Assembly (NCBI RefSeq): GCF_031626495.1
Contig: NZ_JAMQOJ010000004.1
Span: 186,001 to 250,000, forward strand
DNA: 64,000 nucleotides
Reading direction: 5' to 3'
DNA from: Natrinema sp031626495
Lineage (GTDB): Archaea; Halobacteriota; Halobacteria; Halobacteriales; Natrialbaceae
In this document: piece after piece, positions 15,891 through 24,755 of the stretch
Layout: each line of letters begins with the position of its first letter
Position numbering within the stretch: the stretch's first letter is position 1
Notes under the pieces: generated by a model
Database searches by the model: none
What the model saw: only the letters and a program-made list of their open reading frames with translations
Told to the model about the DNA's origin: nothing
Translations under genes and position numbers: made by a program

Positions 15891-18311
15891 ATGATGCGAA
15901 CGCGACGTGAGTGGTTGAAAGGAAGCGGTGCAACGGTCCTCTCGCTCGGTCTCGCCGGGTGTGCCAGCCCGTTCGGAGGGGAGCAGTCGGCGGAAAATAG
16001 TGAGACGACGAAGCCGGCAGCGCTCGGCGTCGCCGCCGAATGGAACGCGATCCGGGCCCGTGTCTGGGACGCGTTCGCGCTCGGCCGCGGCGGCCACGCC
16101 GACGCCGGCGCAACTGTTGCACAGAACGTCTTCGAACGGTTCGAGAACGCGTCGGGAGCGAACAACGCCCACGAGACGTTAGCGGAGACGGGCGAGGACA
16201 ACTACGCCGAGTTCGAGGAGGCCCTCGGCGAACTCCGAACGGCCGGCCTCGAGGAGGGCGACCTCGAGCGCGCCCGCGAAGAGGCGGTGATCGCGAGCGG
16301 CCGGCTCCGAGCGGCCCAGCGGGCGCTCGCCGGCGACGATGTGGCGCAGGCGATGGACCTCCAGTTGGTCGCCGACACGCTCCGGAACGCCGTCGTACTC
16401 GCTTCGGCTGGCTCGTTCGATGCCGCCGCGACGGTCGCCTCGGTGACGGGAACCCGATTCGAAGAATCGAACGTCTACGAGACGCTCGAGGGAGCAGACG
16501 GCGACGCGGCCGGGCGACTCGCGGCCGCGATCGACGGCGTCGTCAGTGCGGCGGAAGGCGAGGACGCCGAGGCGGTGCGCTCGAGCGCGAGCGACGGACT
16601 CGCGGCCGCGCTCGACGGCTCGTACGCGATCGCGCCGTCGGAGGCGGCCGCGGGTGCGGGCCACGTCGCGACGTTCCAGGCGCAGGGTTGGGACGCCGCG
16701 GCCCTCGCGAGCCTGGGCGGGCCGTCGACGGCGTTCGCCCACGCGGCCGCGCTGACCGTCTACCGACTGCGCGTGCGAGACGCCGCGTGGCTCTACGAGC
16801 GCGGACGGGTGGCCGCGGCCAAGCGGATCGTCGAAAACGTATTCGCCCACTTCGAGGGGGCCCGCGCACACGAGGCGCTCGAAGAGGCCAGCGAGGACGC
16901 CTACCAGGAGTTCGAACACGACGGGCTGGAAGCGCTTTCGACGGCCATCGAGAACGACGACGCGGAGGGCGTCGGCAGTGCGGTCGAGACGATCGACGAC
17001 GCGCTCGTCACCGGGATCGAGACACTTGGCACCGGCGTCGAACCCGCGCTGCTCGAGGCAGGCTACGTCAAAGCGCGCATCGAGGACGCCTACGAGCGCT
17101 ACCGGCTCGGCGAGAACGCGGTCGCCGCCGAGACCGCCCGCGGGCTGTTCGAGACCTTCGAGGCCAACGAGGCCGATTTCCACGAGACGCTCGAAGAGAC
17201 CAGCGAATCGCTCTACCACGCCTTCGAGGAAGAACACCTGAATGGCCTCATCGGGGCCTTCGAGAACGACGACGCGACGAGCGTCGACGAGCACGTCGCA
17301 GGGATCCGCGAAACGTTACTCGAGTTCGAGACGACCGCGGGCACGACGGCGCAGGTCAGCGCCGTCGAGAGCGGCTACATGGCCGCGCAGGTGTTCGATG
17401 CTGGCGTCCTCGCCGTCCTCGGCGAGACCGGACGCGCCGAAGCCGTCGTCCAGGCGGCGTTCCAGCACTTCGAGGGCGGCGCGGGCGGCTTCCACGAGGC
17501 GCTGGAGGAAGCCGATCACGACCGCTACGAGTCCTTCGAGGGCGCGCTCGAAGCGGCGGGCAGCGCCGCGGGGCGCGGCGGCGACGTTGCGTCGGCGAGC
17601 CGCGAGTTCAACGCGGAGGCGATCGAGGCGATATATGCCGTGGTCGCTGCGGCGGGTGGCTCGTTCAACGGTGCAGCGACGGCGATCGGCCAGGACACGT
17701 TCGCGCGGTTCGAGGAGGCGCGCGTCCACGAACTGCTCGAGGACGCCGACCACGAGGCCTACGAGGGGTTCGAGGCGGCCCTGAACGACTACATCGGCGC
17801 GCTCGAGGCGGGATCGGGCGTGAGCGGGGCCGCCGAGACGTTCGCGACGGCGGCGCTACGGGCACAGTTCGCGGTCGCCGGCGCGCCGGACGCCGCACCC
17901 GTCGGCGACACCGATTCCGGCGAGGGCGAGAACGAGCCCGACCTGGCCGGCGGTCCGAACGTCGTCGGGGGCGTTCCCGACGACGCCGACCACGTCGTCG
18001 ACATGACGGCGGTAGCGTTCGAGCCGGCCGAACTCACCGTCGAAGCGGGCGACACCGTCGCCTGGAAACACGCGGGTGGCGAGCCCCACTCGGTGACGGC
18101 GTACGAGGACGAGATTCCGGGCGGTGCCGCGTACTGGGCTTCGGGCGGCTTCGAGAGCGAGTCGGCCGCTCGCGAGGGCTGGGAGAACGGGACCGGTGCG
18201 ATCCAGTCGGGCCAGTCGTACGTCCACACCTTCGAGACGATCGGTGAACACGGGTACGTCTGTATCCCCCACGAGAACGCCGGCATGGTCGGCACGATCG
18301 TCGTGGAGTAG
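15891..18311 (+). CDS. DUF5059/halocyanin-domain secreted lipoprotein
   Basis: An 806-residue exported protein. The N-terminus has a Tat-type motif (RTRREWLKGSG) and lipobox LAGC, so it is probably lipid-anchored outside the cell. Residues about 45-680 contain six related helical units of about 110-120 residues, each with a motif like FERFE-x-A-x-x-HETLE-x-x-x-x-x-Y-x-xFEEAL; one unit is degenerate. The C-terminal 105 residues are a type 1 copper (halocyanin/plastocyanin) domain with ligands in GGEPHSV and GYVCIPHENAGM. The operator sites suggest iron-dependent control. A role as a ferroxidase-like or electron-transfer partner in metal uptake is inference. ATG 15894 is an alternative start. 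Confidence 0.82.
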   Translation: MMRTRREWLKGSGATVLSLGLAGCASPFGGEQSAENSETTKPAALGVAAEWNAIRARVWDAFALGRGGHADAGATVAQNVFERFENASGANNAHETLAETGEDNYAEFEEALGELRTAGLEEGDLERAREEAVIASGRLRAAQRALAGDDVAQAMDLQLVADTLRNAVVLASAGSFDAAATVASVTGTRFEESNVYETLEGADGDAAGRLAAAIDGVVSAAEGEDAEAVRSSASDGLAAALDGSYAIAPSEAAAGAGHVATFQAQGWDAAALASLGGPSTAFAHAAALTVYRLRVRDAAWLYERGRVAAAKRIVENVFAHFEGARAHEALEEASEDAYQEFEHDGLEALSTAIENDDAEGVGSAVETIDDALVTGIETLGTGVEPALLEAGYVKARIEDAYERYRLGENAVAAETARGLFETFEANEADFHETLEETSESLYHAFEEEHLNGLIGAFENDDATSVDEHVAGIRETLLEFETTAGTTAQVSAVESGYMAAQVFDAGVLAVLGETGRAEAVVQAAFQHFEGGAGGFHEALEEADHDRYESFEGALEAAGSAAGRGGDVASASREFNAEAIEAIYAVVAAAGGSFNGAATAIGQDTFARFEEARVHELLEDADHEAYEGFEAALNDYIGALEAGSGVSGAAETFATAALRAQFAVAGAPDAAPVGDTDSGEGENEPDLAGGPNVVGGVPDDADHVVDMTAVAFEPAELTVEAGDTVAWKHAGGEPHSVTAYEDEIPGGAAYWASGGFESESAAREGWENGTGAIQSGQSYVHTFETIGEHGYVCIPHENAGMVGTIVVE

Positions 18312-18367
18312 CGGCCTCGAGCGGTCGTCGCCATCGCACGAAACGGGTGGCGATCGCTCGCCCGGAG

Positions 18368-19156
18368 TCAGCCGTCCTCGTCGCGGTCGGTGAGGCGGTT
18401 GTCGAGCAGTTCGCGCATCCAGACGGCGAAGCCGTGATCGCGGCCGTAGGTCCAGACGGCCATCTCGTTGACCACGTCGGGCAGATCGCTCTCCTTGATG
18501 CCGGCCGCGACGATGGATCGTTTGTCCACTAGGAGCAACTGGGCCGGCCACTCGTCGTAGACGTCGTTCGTCTCCTCGAGGTCCGACGCGACCGCGATCT
18601 CCGCGCTCGGGGCCGCGTTCGCGAACTCCACGCGGGCGTCCGCTGTCGGCACTTCGACGTAGACGCTGGCGCCGCGGTCCGCGGCTGACTCGAGCGCCAC
18701 GAGAATCTCTCGATCCGCAACCTCGGGAGCCGGGACGAGGTAGTGGACGGTGTCTTCGGCTTCCTCGAGGAAGGTGACGACGCGCTCGGTGACGTGTTCG
18801 CGCTGTGTGATCGCCCACATCCCCTCGTCGTCCGGCGAGTCGGGCTCCTCGAGCTGACCGAGGGCGTTCTCGGCGGCGTTGATCCGGGAGTCGTAGTCCT
18901 CACGGATCCGCCGACACGCCGTGTCGACCGGGACGGCCTTGTACTCGCGGGGCTCGGTCTGCTGGACGCTGACCAGTCCCTTTCGATCGAGTCGCTCGAT
19001 GGTGTCGTACACTCGCGAGCGAGGGATGTCCGCGACCTGGCTGATCTCCTTGGCAGTCCCCTTCGAAATGCGCGTGAGCGCGACGAAACACCGAGCCTCG
19101 TACTCCGTCAGTCCCAGTTCCTCGAGCGCCCCGACCGCTTCCTCGGCGTCGGACAT
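18368..19156 (-). CDS. TrmB-family transcriptional regulator
   Basis: A 262-residue regulator. Residues about 8-80 form the winged helix typical of TrmB (LGLTEYEARCFVALTRISKG, then AKEISQVADIPRSRVYDTI as recognition helix), followed by a short coiled coil and a sugar-sensor-like phospholipase D fold domain (HYLVPAPEVADREILVALES). TrmB proteins control sugar metabolism or, in haloarchaea, many metabolic genes; the effector here is unknown. It converges with the halocyanin gene. ATG 19156 is followed by MSDAEEAVGALEELGL, a normal family start. Confidence 0.88.
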   Translation of the reverse strand: MSDAEEAVGALEELGLTEYEARCFVALTRISKGTAKEISQVADIPRSRVYDTIERLDRKGLVSVQQTEPREYKAVPVDTACRRIREDYDSRINAAENALGQLEEPDSPDDEGMWAITQREHVTERVVTFLEEAEDTVHYLVPAPEVADREILVALESAADRGASVYVEVPTADARVEFANAAPSAEIAVASDLEETNDVYDEWPAQLLLVDKRSIVAAGIKESDLPDVVNEMAVWTYGRDHGFAVWMRELLDNRLTDRDEDG

Positions 19157-19238
19157 AGCGGCCGTACGATCAAGAGTCGGGAAGGACTGAGGCCTTCTGG
19201 CGCCACGCCGTTATAAGACGGGCGCTATCGGCGGTCGA

Positions 19239-19388
19239 TCACTCGAACGGCCGAAACGAGGTTCCACCGCAGGGACAGCCGTCGGCGCTCCCGATCGGCC
19301 GGGTCCCGCTCGAGGAGATCCAGACCGCCAGCGCTCTGCCGCAGTCCGTACACCGCGCTGCGCCCTTCTGTCGTGACTGTGCTGCCAT
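19239..19388 (-). CDS. 49-residue zinc-ribbon protein
   Basis: A small frame MAAQSRQKGAARCTDCGRAL ending CPCGGTSFRPFE. CxxC at residues 13-16 and CxC near 38-40 can form one zinc ribbon. A TATA-like TTTATAC box about 25 nt before ATG 19388 supports a leaderless gene. The family looks common in haloarchaea, but I cannot name it; a DNA- or RNA-binding role is possible. Confidence 0.68.
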   Translation of the reverse strand: MAAQSRQKGAARCTDCGRALAVWISSSGTRPIGSADGCPCGGTSFRPFE

Positions 19389-19592
19389 CGGTCGATATCC
19401 GCCAGCAGCGCGTATAAACTGGTCGTGAGTGATCCCGGAGTACACGACCGCATACTTCAGTTGTAACAATAGCCAAGCCGCCCCGATCAGGCACCGTTGC
19501 GAGCGGGAGAGACGATTCGACTGCCGAACCGCTCGAGGGTCCCTCCGCGAGGCAAAGGCGTATGGGCGCAGGTGCAGACGGTGTGAGTACTC

Positions 19593-21212
19593 ATGGCACT
19601 CGAGACGGAGACACGGACGAACGCCCTCGCAGCGACGGACGTGTCCGCGGGGCGACTCACGGCGCTGGCCGATCGGGTCGGCTGCGACGGCACGGAAACG
19701 ATAGACGTGCGAGCGCCGGCGACGGATACCTCGATCGGGGAGGTGCCGGACTGCGGCGAGACCGACGTCGAGCGGGCCGTCGACCGGGCTCGAGAGGCGC
19801 AATCGTCGTGGGCCGAAACGCCGGTCGACGAGCGCCGCGAGATCCTCGATCGATTCGGCGACCTCGTCCTGCAACACCGGGCGGAGCTGCTCGATATCCT
19901 GCAACTCGAGACGGGCAAGTCCCGCCGCCACGCCGTCGAGGAGGTCCTCGACGTCGCGATGACCTGTTCGTACTACGCCGATCGCGGCGATTCGGCGCTC
20001 GGGGAGGATCGCCGGCAGGGCGTCTTTCCGCTCGCGACGACCGCCCGCGTGACCTACGAGCCGGTCGGCGTCGTCGGTGCGATCTCGCCGTGGAACTACC
20101 CGCTCACGCTCTCGCTGACCGACGTGCTGCCCGCGCTGATCGCGGGCAACGCCGTCGTGCTCAAACCCGACGAGAAGACGCCGTACACCGCGCTCGCGCT
20201 GGCGGACCTGCTCGAGCGCGCCGGTCTTCCGGAGGGCTGTTTCGAGATCGTCACCGGGCGCGGCGCGACCGTCGGCCCGGCGCTGATCGACCGCGTCGAC
20301 TACGTCTCTTTCACCGGGAGCACCGAGACGGGCCGGCTCGTCGCCGAACAGGCGGGCCGCAACCTGATCGACTGCTCGCTCGAGCTCGGCGGGAAGAACC
20401 CGCTGATCGTCCTCGACGACGCCGATATCGAGGAGGCCGCCCGCGGTGCGGTCCAGGCCTGTTTCGCGAACGCCGGCCAGCTGTGTCTCGCCGCCGAGCG
20501 CATCTACGTCGCCGACTCGATCGCCGATGAGTTCCGCGAAGCCTTCGTCGATGCAACGAAGGAGCTCACCCTCGGGACGGGCTTCGACTTCGAGGACGAC
20601 GTGGGATCGCTGATCGACGGCGACCAACTCGAGCGCGTCGAGGCTCACGTCGAGGACGCGCGCGAGCGGGGGGCGACGGTGCTAACGGGCGGCGAGCGCC
20701 GACCCGACGTGGGGCCGTTCTGTTACGAACCGACGATCCTGACGGACCTCGAGCCCGAGGCGACGGCCGCCTGCGAGGAGACCTTCGGCCCGGTGGTCGC
20801 GGTCGAGTCGGTCCCGAACGTCGCGACGGCGATTCGGAAGGCCAACGACTCCGAGTACGGGCTGAACGCGAGCGTCTGGACCGGGAACCGAAAACGGGGC
20901 GTCGCCGTCGCCCGCGAAATCGACTGCGGCACCGTCTGCGTCAACGACGCCTACATCTCCGGCTGGGCGGCCGTCGACGCGCCGATGGGGGGCTTCGGCG
21001 ACTCCGGACTCGGCCGCCGCCACGGACCCGAAGGGATCAGGCGCTACCTCGAGTCCCGAACGGTCGCGACCTCTCGGATCGGCCCGCTGGATGCCCCGCC
21101 GGGCGTGCCGACCGCGTGGTACGCCCGCGGAATGTTCGCGCTGACGCGTCTGCAGCGACGATTGCCGACCGTCGCGAGCGTCAAGCGGCGGCTCCGGGAC
21201 GCTGGGCTCTGA
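19593..21212 (+). CDS. aldehyde dehydrogenase (succinate-semialdehyde type)
   Basis: NAD(P)-dependent aldehyde dehydrogenase of 539 residues. Visible motifs are the cofactor/oxyanion segment SPWNYPLTLSLTDVLPAL, LKPDEKTPYTAL, the catalytic glutamate in ELGGKNPLIVLDDADIEEA, and the catalytic cysteine in CFANAGQLCLAAERIYV. The sequence is closest in style to haloarchaeal succinic semialdehyde dehydrogenases, but substrate assignment within this family from sequence alone is uncertain. The first 30 residues are a poorly conserved extension. It stands 52 bp upstream of hemB on the same strand and could be co-transcribed with it. Confidence 0.88.
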   Translation: MALETETRTNALAATDVSAGRLTALADRVGCDGTETIDVRAPATDTSIGEVPDCGETDVERAVDRAREAQSSWAETPVDERREILDRFGDLVLQHRAELLDILQLETGKSRRHAVEEVLDVAMTCSYYADRGDSALGEDRRQGVFPLATTARVTYEPVGVVGAISPWNYPLTLSLTDVLPALIAGNAVVLKPDEKTPYTALALADLLERAGLPEGCFEIVTGRGATVGPALIDRVDYVSFTGSTETGRLVAEQAGRNLIDCSLELGGKNPLIVLDDADIEEAARGAVQACFANAGQLCLAAERIYVADSIADEFREAFVDATKELTLGTGFDFEDDVGSLIDGDQLERVEAHVEDARERGATVLTGGERRPDVGPFCYEPTILTDLEPEATAACEETFGPVVAVESVPNVATAIRKANDSEYGLNASVWTGNRKRGVAVAREIDCGTVCVNDAYISGWAAVDAPMGGFGDSGLGRRHGPEGIRRYLESRTVATSRIGPLDAPPGVPTAWYARGMFALTRLQRRLPTVASVKRRLRDAGL

Positions 21213-21264
21213 CGGATCGCTTCCGGAGCGAGTCGCTTTTGCGGCTCCCGTCGAATACCAGCGT

Positions 21265-22299
21265 ATGGATCTCACACATCGCCCCCGGCGGCTCCGCCAG
21301 GACCGGGTCCGCGGGCTCGTCAGCGAGACGAGCCTCGAGCCCGCCGATCTCATCGCTCCGGTGTTCGTCGACGCGACAGCCGACGAGCGGGTGCCGATCG
21401 AGTCGATGCCCGGCCACGAACGGGTGCCGATCGAGGAGTCCGTCGCCCGCGTCGAGGAAGTCCTCGAGACGGGCGTCGAGGCGGTCATGCTGTTTGGGAT
21501 TCCGGAGTCGAAGGATCCCGAGGGAAGCCGCGCCTGGGCCGAAGACGGCGTCATTCAGGAGGCTCTCCGACGAATCACGAGCGAGACCGACGCCTACGTC
21601 GTCACCGACGTCTGCCTCTGTGAGTACACCGACCACGGCCACTGCGGCCCGCTCGAGGAGGAACTACGGACCGACAGCAGCGTCGTCGAGGCGGACGGGC
21701 CGGCCTGCGAACCGACGATGACCGTCGACAACGACGCGGCGCTCGAAGCGCTGGAGAAGATCGTCACCTCCCACGCCCGTGCGGGCGCGGACATGATCGC
21801 GCCGAGCGGGATGATGGACGGGATGGTCGGCGTCATCCGGTCGGCGTTGGACCGCGACGGGTTCGAACACGTTCCGATCATGAGTTACGCGGTCAAGTAC
21901 CAGAGCGCCTTCTACGGCCCGTTCCGGGACGCCGCCGACGGCGCGCCCGCGTTCGGCAACCGGCGACACTATCAGATGGATCCCGCGAACGCCCGCGAAG
22001 CACTTCGGGAGGCCCGTCTCGACGCCGAGCAAGGTGCAGACGTGATGATGGTCAAACCCGCCCTGCCGTATCTGGACATCGTCAGCGCCGTCCGCCGGGA
22101 GTTCGACCACCCCGTCGCCGCCTACAACGTCTCCGGCGAGTACGCCATGCTCCACGCCGCCGCCGAGAAGGGATGGCTCGAACTGGAGGACGTGGCGCTC
22201 GAGTCGCTGCTCTCGATCAAACGTGCGGGTGCAGACCTCATTCTGACGTACTTCGCGGAGGATGTCGCAGAGCGACTCGCCGCGGACCGACGCCGATAG
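21265..22299 (+). CDS. hemB: porphobilinogen synthase (5-aminolaevulinate dehydratase)
   Basis: Condenses two 5-aminolaevulinate molecules to porphobilinogen, the second common step of tetrapyrrole synthesis. The 344-residue protein has the zinc-binding cysteine cluster DVCLCEYTDHGHC, the Schiff-base lysine regions MSYAVKYQSAFYGPFRDA and MVKPALPYLD, and the DMIAPSGMMDG signature. The cysteine cluster points to a zinc enzyme. ATG 21265 gives MDLTHRPRRLRQDRVRGLV, the normal start. It opens the dispersed haem cluster (hemB, hemL, hemC, cobA, hemD) that continues to 33.2 kb. Confidence 0.95.
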   Translation: MDLTHRPRRLRQDRVRGLVSETSLEPADLIAPVFVDATADERVPIESMPGHERVPIEESVARVEEVLETGVEAVMLFGIPESKDPEGSRAWAEDGVIQEALRRITSETDAYVVTDVCLCEYTDHGHCGPLEEELRTDSSVVEADGPACEPTMTVDNDAALEALEKIVTSHARAGADMIAPSGMMDGMVGVIRSALDRDGFEHVPIMSYAVKYQSAFYGPFRDAADGAPAFGNRRHYQMDPANAREALREARLDAEQGADVMMVKPALPYLDIVSAVRREFDHPVAAYNVSGEYAMLHAAAEKGWLELEDVALESLLSIKRAGADLILTYFAEDVAERLAADRRR

Positions 22300-22727
22300 A
22301 CGGCAGCCACTGTTTCTCGGGACTACTGACGGTGCTCCGAGGCATCGGCCACTGCCGATGCAGTCGCCAGTGCGGACGAGGTAGCTCGATCGCTTTCGGC
22401 AGCATTCGGACGAACGTCCATCCGCCCGCGTCTGTACCACAACGACTGGCAACATCTGCCGCGCGCGAGCGATATCGGGCCTTCGACGGCACCATTTCGG
22501 CACTGTACGGTGGTATATTCGAAGCGCTCCGGTTTTTCCAGCTTTACAAAGAGAGAATATATAACCACGGCTCGAAAAATCCGTAAGATCGTATTGCCTT
22601 ATACACATTAGTTCCCCTCTAGATTTGCTCGGTTGTTCCTATTACCTGGACTATTTTAGACGATCGTCAACGCTAACCCTTATATGAAGCTAGTCCATCG
22701 GGTTCAGACGTGATTCAGAAGACAACC
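22300..22727. other. intergenic region between hemB and the amt leader
   Basis: About 430 bases with lower GC than the surroundings. No gene with a recognisable domain was found. A TATA-like CCTTATATGAAG lies at 22677-22688, about 40 nt before the small leader frame at 22728. The 12-base sequence GGTTCAGACGTG occurs at 22701-22712 and again at 22740-22751, across the inferred transcription start. Confidence 0.55.
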
Positions 22728-22808
22728 ATGAGCTCGAACGGTTCAGACGTGGACAAACGTCTACAACAAACGGATGGCGGTAGAAACGGTATGGGGGTGG
22801 GCGAATGA
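22728..22808 (+). CDS. 26-residue leader frame overlapping the amt start
   Basis: ATG 22728 (MSSNGSDVDKRLQQTDGGRN, then GMGVGE) is the first ATG of the inferred transcript, and its TGA overlaps the ATG of amt (ATGATGG context). It is hydrophilic and lacks similarity to any family I know. The arrangement suggests translational coupling or a leader peptide for the ammonium transporter, but chance cannot be excluded for such a short frame. Confidence 0.35.
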   Translation: MSSNGSDVDKRLQQTDGGRNGMGVGE

Positions 22809-24490
22809 TGGAACCGACGCTGTTGCAGACGATGTCGGATCTGGAGGTCCTCGCAGAGGGAATTAACCTCGTGTGGGTGCTGATGGTGACGTTCCTGATC
22901 TTCTTCATGCACGCCGGCTTCGCCATGCTCGAGGCGGGACAGGTGCGCTCGAAGAACGTGGCGAACCAGCTGACGAAGAACCTGCTGACCTGGTCGGTCG
23001 GTGTGACGGTGTTCTTCCTCATCGGCGTGGGCGTCGATGGGCTCGTCGCCGGTAGCGGGTTCGCACCCGGATTCGATGTCGCGGAGGTCAACGAATGGAC
23101 CGGCTGGCTGTTCGGCGCCGTCTTCGCGATGACGGCCGCAACGATCGTCTCCGGGGCGGTGGCCGGCCGTGCGAAGCTTCGCGCGTACGTCACGTACACC
23201 TTCCTGCTGGCCGCGGTGATCTACCCCGTCGTCACCGGTCTCACGTGGTCGGGCGGACTGCTCTCGTACAACGGCGTGCTGTTCGACGACTTCGCCGGCG
23301 GGATGATCGTCCACGGGATGGGCGGCATCGCCGGACTCACCGCCGCCTGGATGCTCGGACCGCGCCTCGACCGCTACAACGAGGACGGCTCCGCGAACGT
23401 CATTCTGGGTCACTCGCTGACCTTCGCCGTGCTCGGGACGCTCATCCTCGCGTTCGGCTGGTACGGCTTCAACGTCGGCACCGCCGCGCAGGTCATCTCG
23501 GTTACTGAAGAAGGACTAGCGCTCGGTGACTTCGCCTACGTCGGTCGCGTCGCGATGACGACGACGGTTGCAATGGCCTGCGGTGCGATGGGTGCCGGGC
23601 TCGTCGCCTGGCTCAAAACTGGAAAAGTCGACACCCTGTACGTCGCGAACGGACTGCTGGCCGGCCTCGTCGGGATCACCGCGATTCCCCACGCGTCGAC
23701 CTGGTGGGGGGCGTTTCTCGTCGGCGGACTCGCCGGTGCGCAGCTCCCCATCGTCTTCGACGTCGTCGAGAACTACCTGAAGATCGACGACGTCTGCGCG
23801 GTCTTCCCCGTCCACGGTTCGGCCGGCATCCTCGGAACGCTGCTGCTACCGGTCGTCGCCGCTCCCGAATATATGAGCGGAATCAGCGGTAGCCGCGTCG
23901 ACGTATTCGTCGCGCAACTCCTCGGCGTCGTCGTCATCGCCGCCTGGACGATCGCCGCGACCGCCGTCGTCTGGGGTGCGCTCAAGGCGATCGGACAGGC
24001 CCGCGTCACGCCCGAACACGAGCGTGACGGTCTCGACGTCTCCGAACACGGCGTCGACACCTACCCCGAGTTCGGTCAGCCCGACGTCGCCACCGACGGT
24101 GGGTCCAGCGAGATCCTCCGCACGGACGGCGGTGCACCGAACGGCGGCGAGATCAAGATGGTCACCGCGATCGTGCGTCCCGACCGCCTCGGGGCGATCA
24201 AGCAGTCGCTGGCCGAAGCCGGCGCGCCGTCGCTGACCGTCACCAACGTTTCCGGCCGCGGCTCCCAGCCCGCGAAGAAGGGCCAGTGGCGCGGCGAGGA
24301 GTACACGGTCGACCTCCATCAGAAGGTCAAAATCGAGTGCGTCGTCGCGGACATCCCGGCCCAGGAAGTCGTCGACGCCATCCGCGAAGGCGCCGAGACC
24401 GGCGAGCCCGGCGACGGCAAGATCTTCGTCATGCCCGTCGAGGGCGCGACGCAGATCCGTACCGGTAAGACCGGACCCGACGCCGTCTGA
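22805..24490 (+). CDS. ammonium transporter fused to a PII signalling domain (Amt-GlnK)
   Basis: A 561-residue fusion. Residues 1-400 are an Amt/Rh channel with about eleven membrane helices, including HAGFAMLEAGQ, the histidine-containing MIVHGMGGIAGLTAAWM and FPVHGSAGILGTLLLP. After a 45-residue hydrophilic linker, residues about 446-558 are a complete PII protein: KMVTAIVRPDRLGAIKQSL, T-loop region with the conserved RGEEYTVD tyrosine, and the B-loop TGEPGDGKIFV. Separate GlnK normally plugs Amt channels according to 2-oxoglutarate and ATP/ADP, so this fusion may be self-regulated. No separate glnK gene is present nearby. ATG 22808 is an alternative start. Confidence 0.9.
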   Translation: MMEPTLLQTMSDLEVLAEGINLVWVLMVTFLIFFMHAGFAMLEAGQVRSKNVANQLTKNLLTWSVGVTVFFLIGVGVDGLVAGSGFAPGFDVAEVNEWTGWLFGAVFAMTAATIVSGAVAGRAKLRAYVTYTFLLAAVIYPVVTGLTWSGGLLSYNGVLFDDFAGGMIVHGMGGIAGLTAAWMLGPRLDRYNEDGSANVILGHSLTFAVLGTLILAFGWYGFNVGTAAQVISVTEEGLALGDFAYVGRVAMTTTVAMACGAMGAGLVAWLKTGKVDTLYVANGLLAGLVGITAIPHASTWWGAFLVGGLAGAQLPIVFDVVENYLKIDDVCAVFPVHGSAGILGTLLLPVVAAPEYMSGISGSRVDVFVAQLLGVVVIAAWTIAATAVVWGALKAIGQARVTPEHERDGLDVSEHGVDTYPEFGQPDVATDGGSSEILRTDGGAPNGGEIKMVTAIVRPDRLGAIKQSLAEAGAPSLTVTNVSGRGSQPAKKGQWRGEEYTVDLHQKVKIECVVADIPAQEVVDAIREGAETGEPGDGKIFVMPVEGATQIRTGKTGPDAV

Positions 24491-24755
24491 GCGCGAGACG
24501 TAGTCGATTACCGGCGGCTCGAGGACGGGGCCGACGTGCAGCGCGCTCCGTCCGAAACGTCGATCGTCGTCCGCGTTGGCCGCAGCCGAGTCCGGCTCGG
24601 CCGTTTCTCGCCGTTTTCATCGCCTCGAGCGGCGGGGCTCGAGTCCCGCTGTCGACGTTCCGCCGGGGCTCGAGCCCGGACACGTTCGGCCGCCGGACGG
24701 CGGTTCGCGAACGGACCTCGGTACTACTTTGCCGTCCGAATCCCAAGCCCCGCGT

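Noticed and set aside
16040..18247. Long arginine-rich frame inside the halocyanin lipoprotein gene
   Set aside because: It is a shifted reading of the same repeats; arginine content is extreme, and the lipoprotein frame has signal peptide, repeats and copper ligands.
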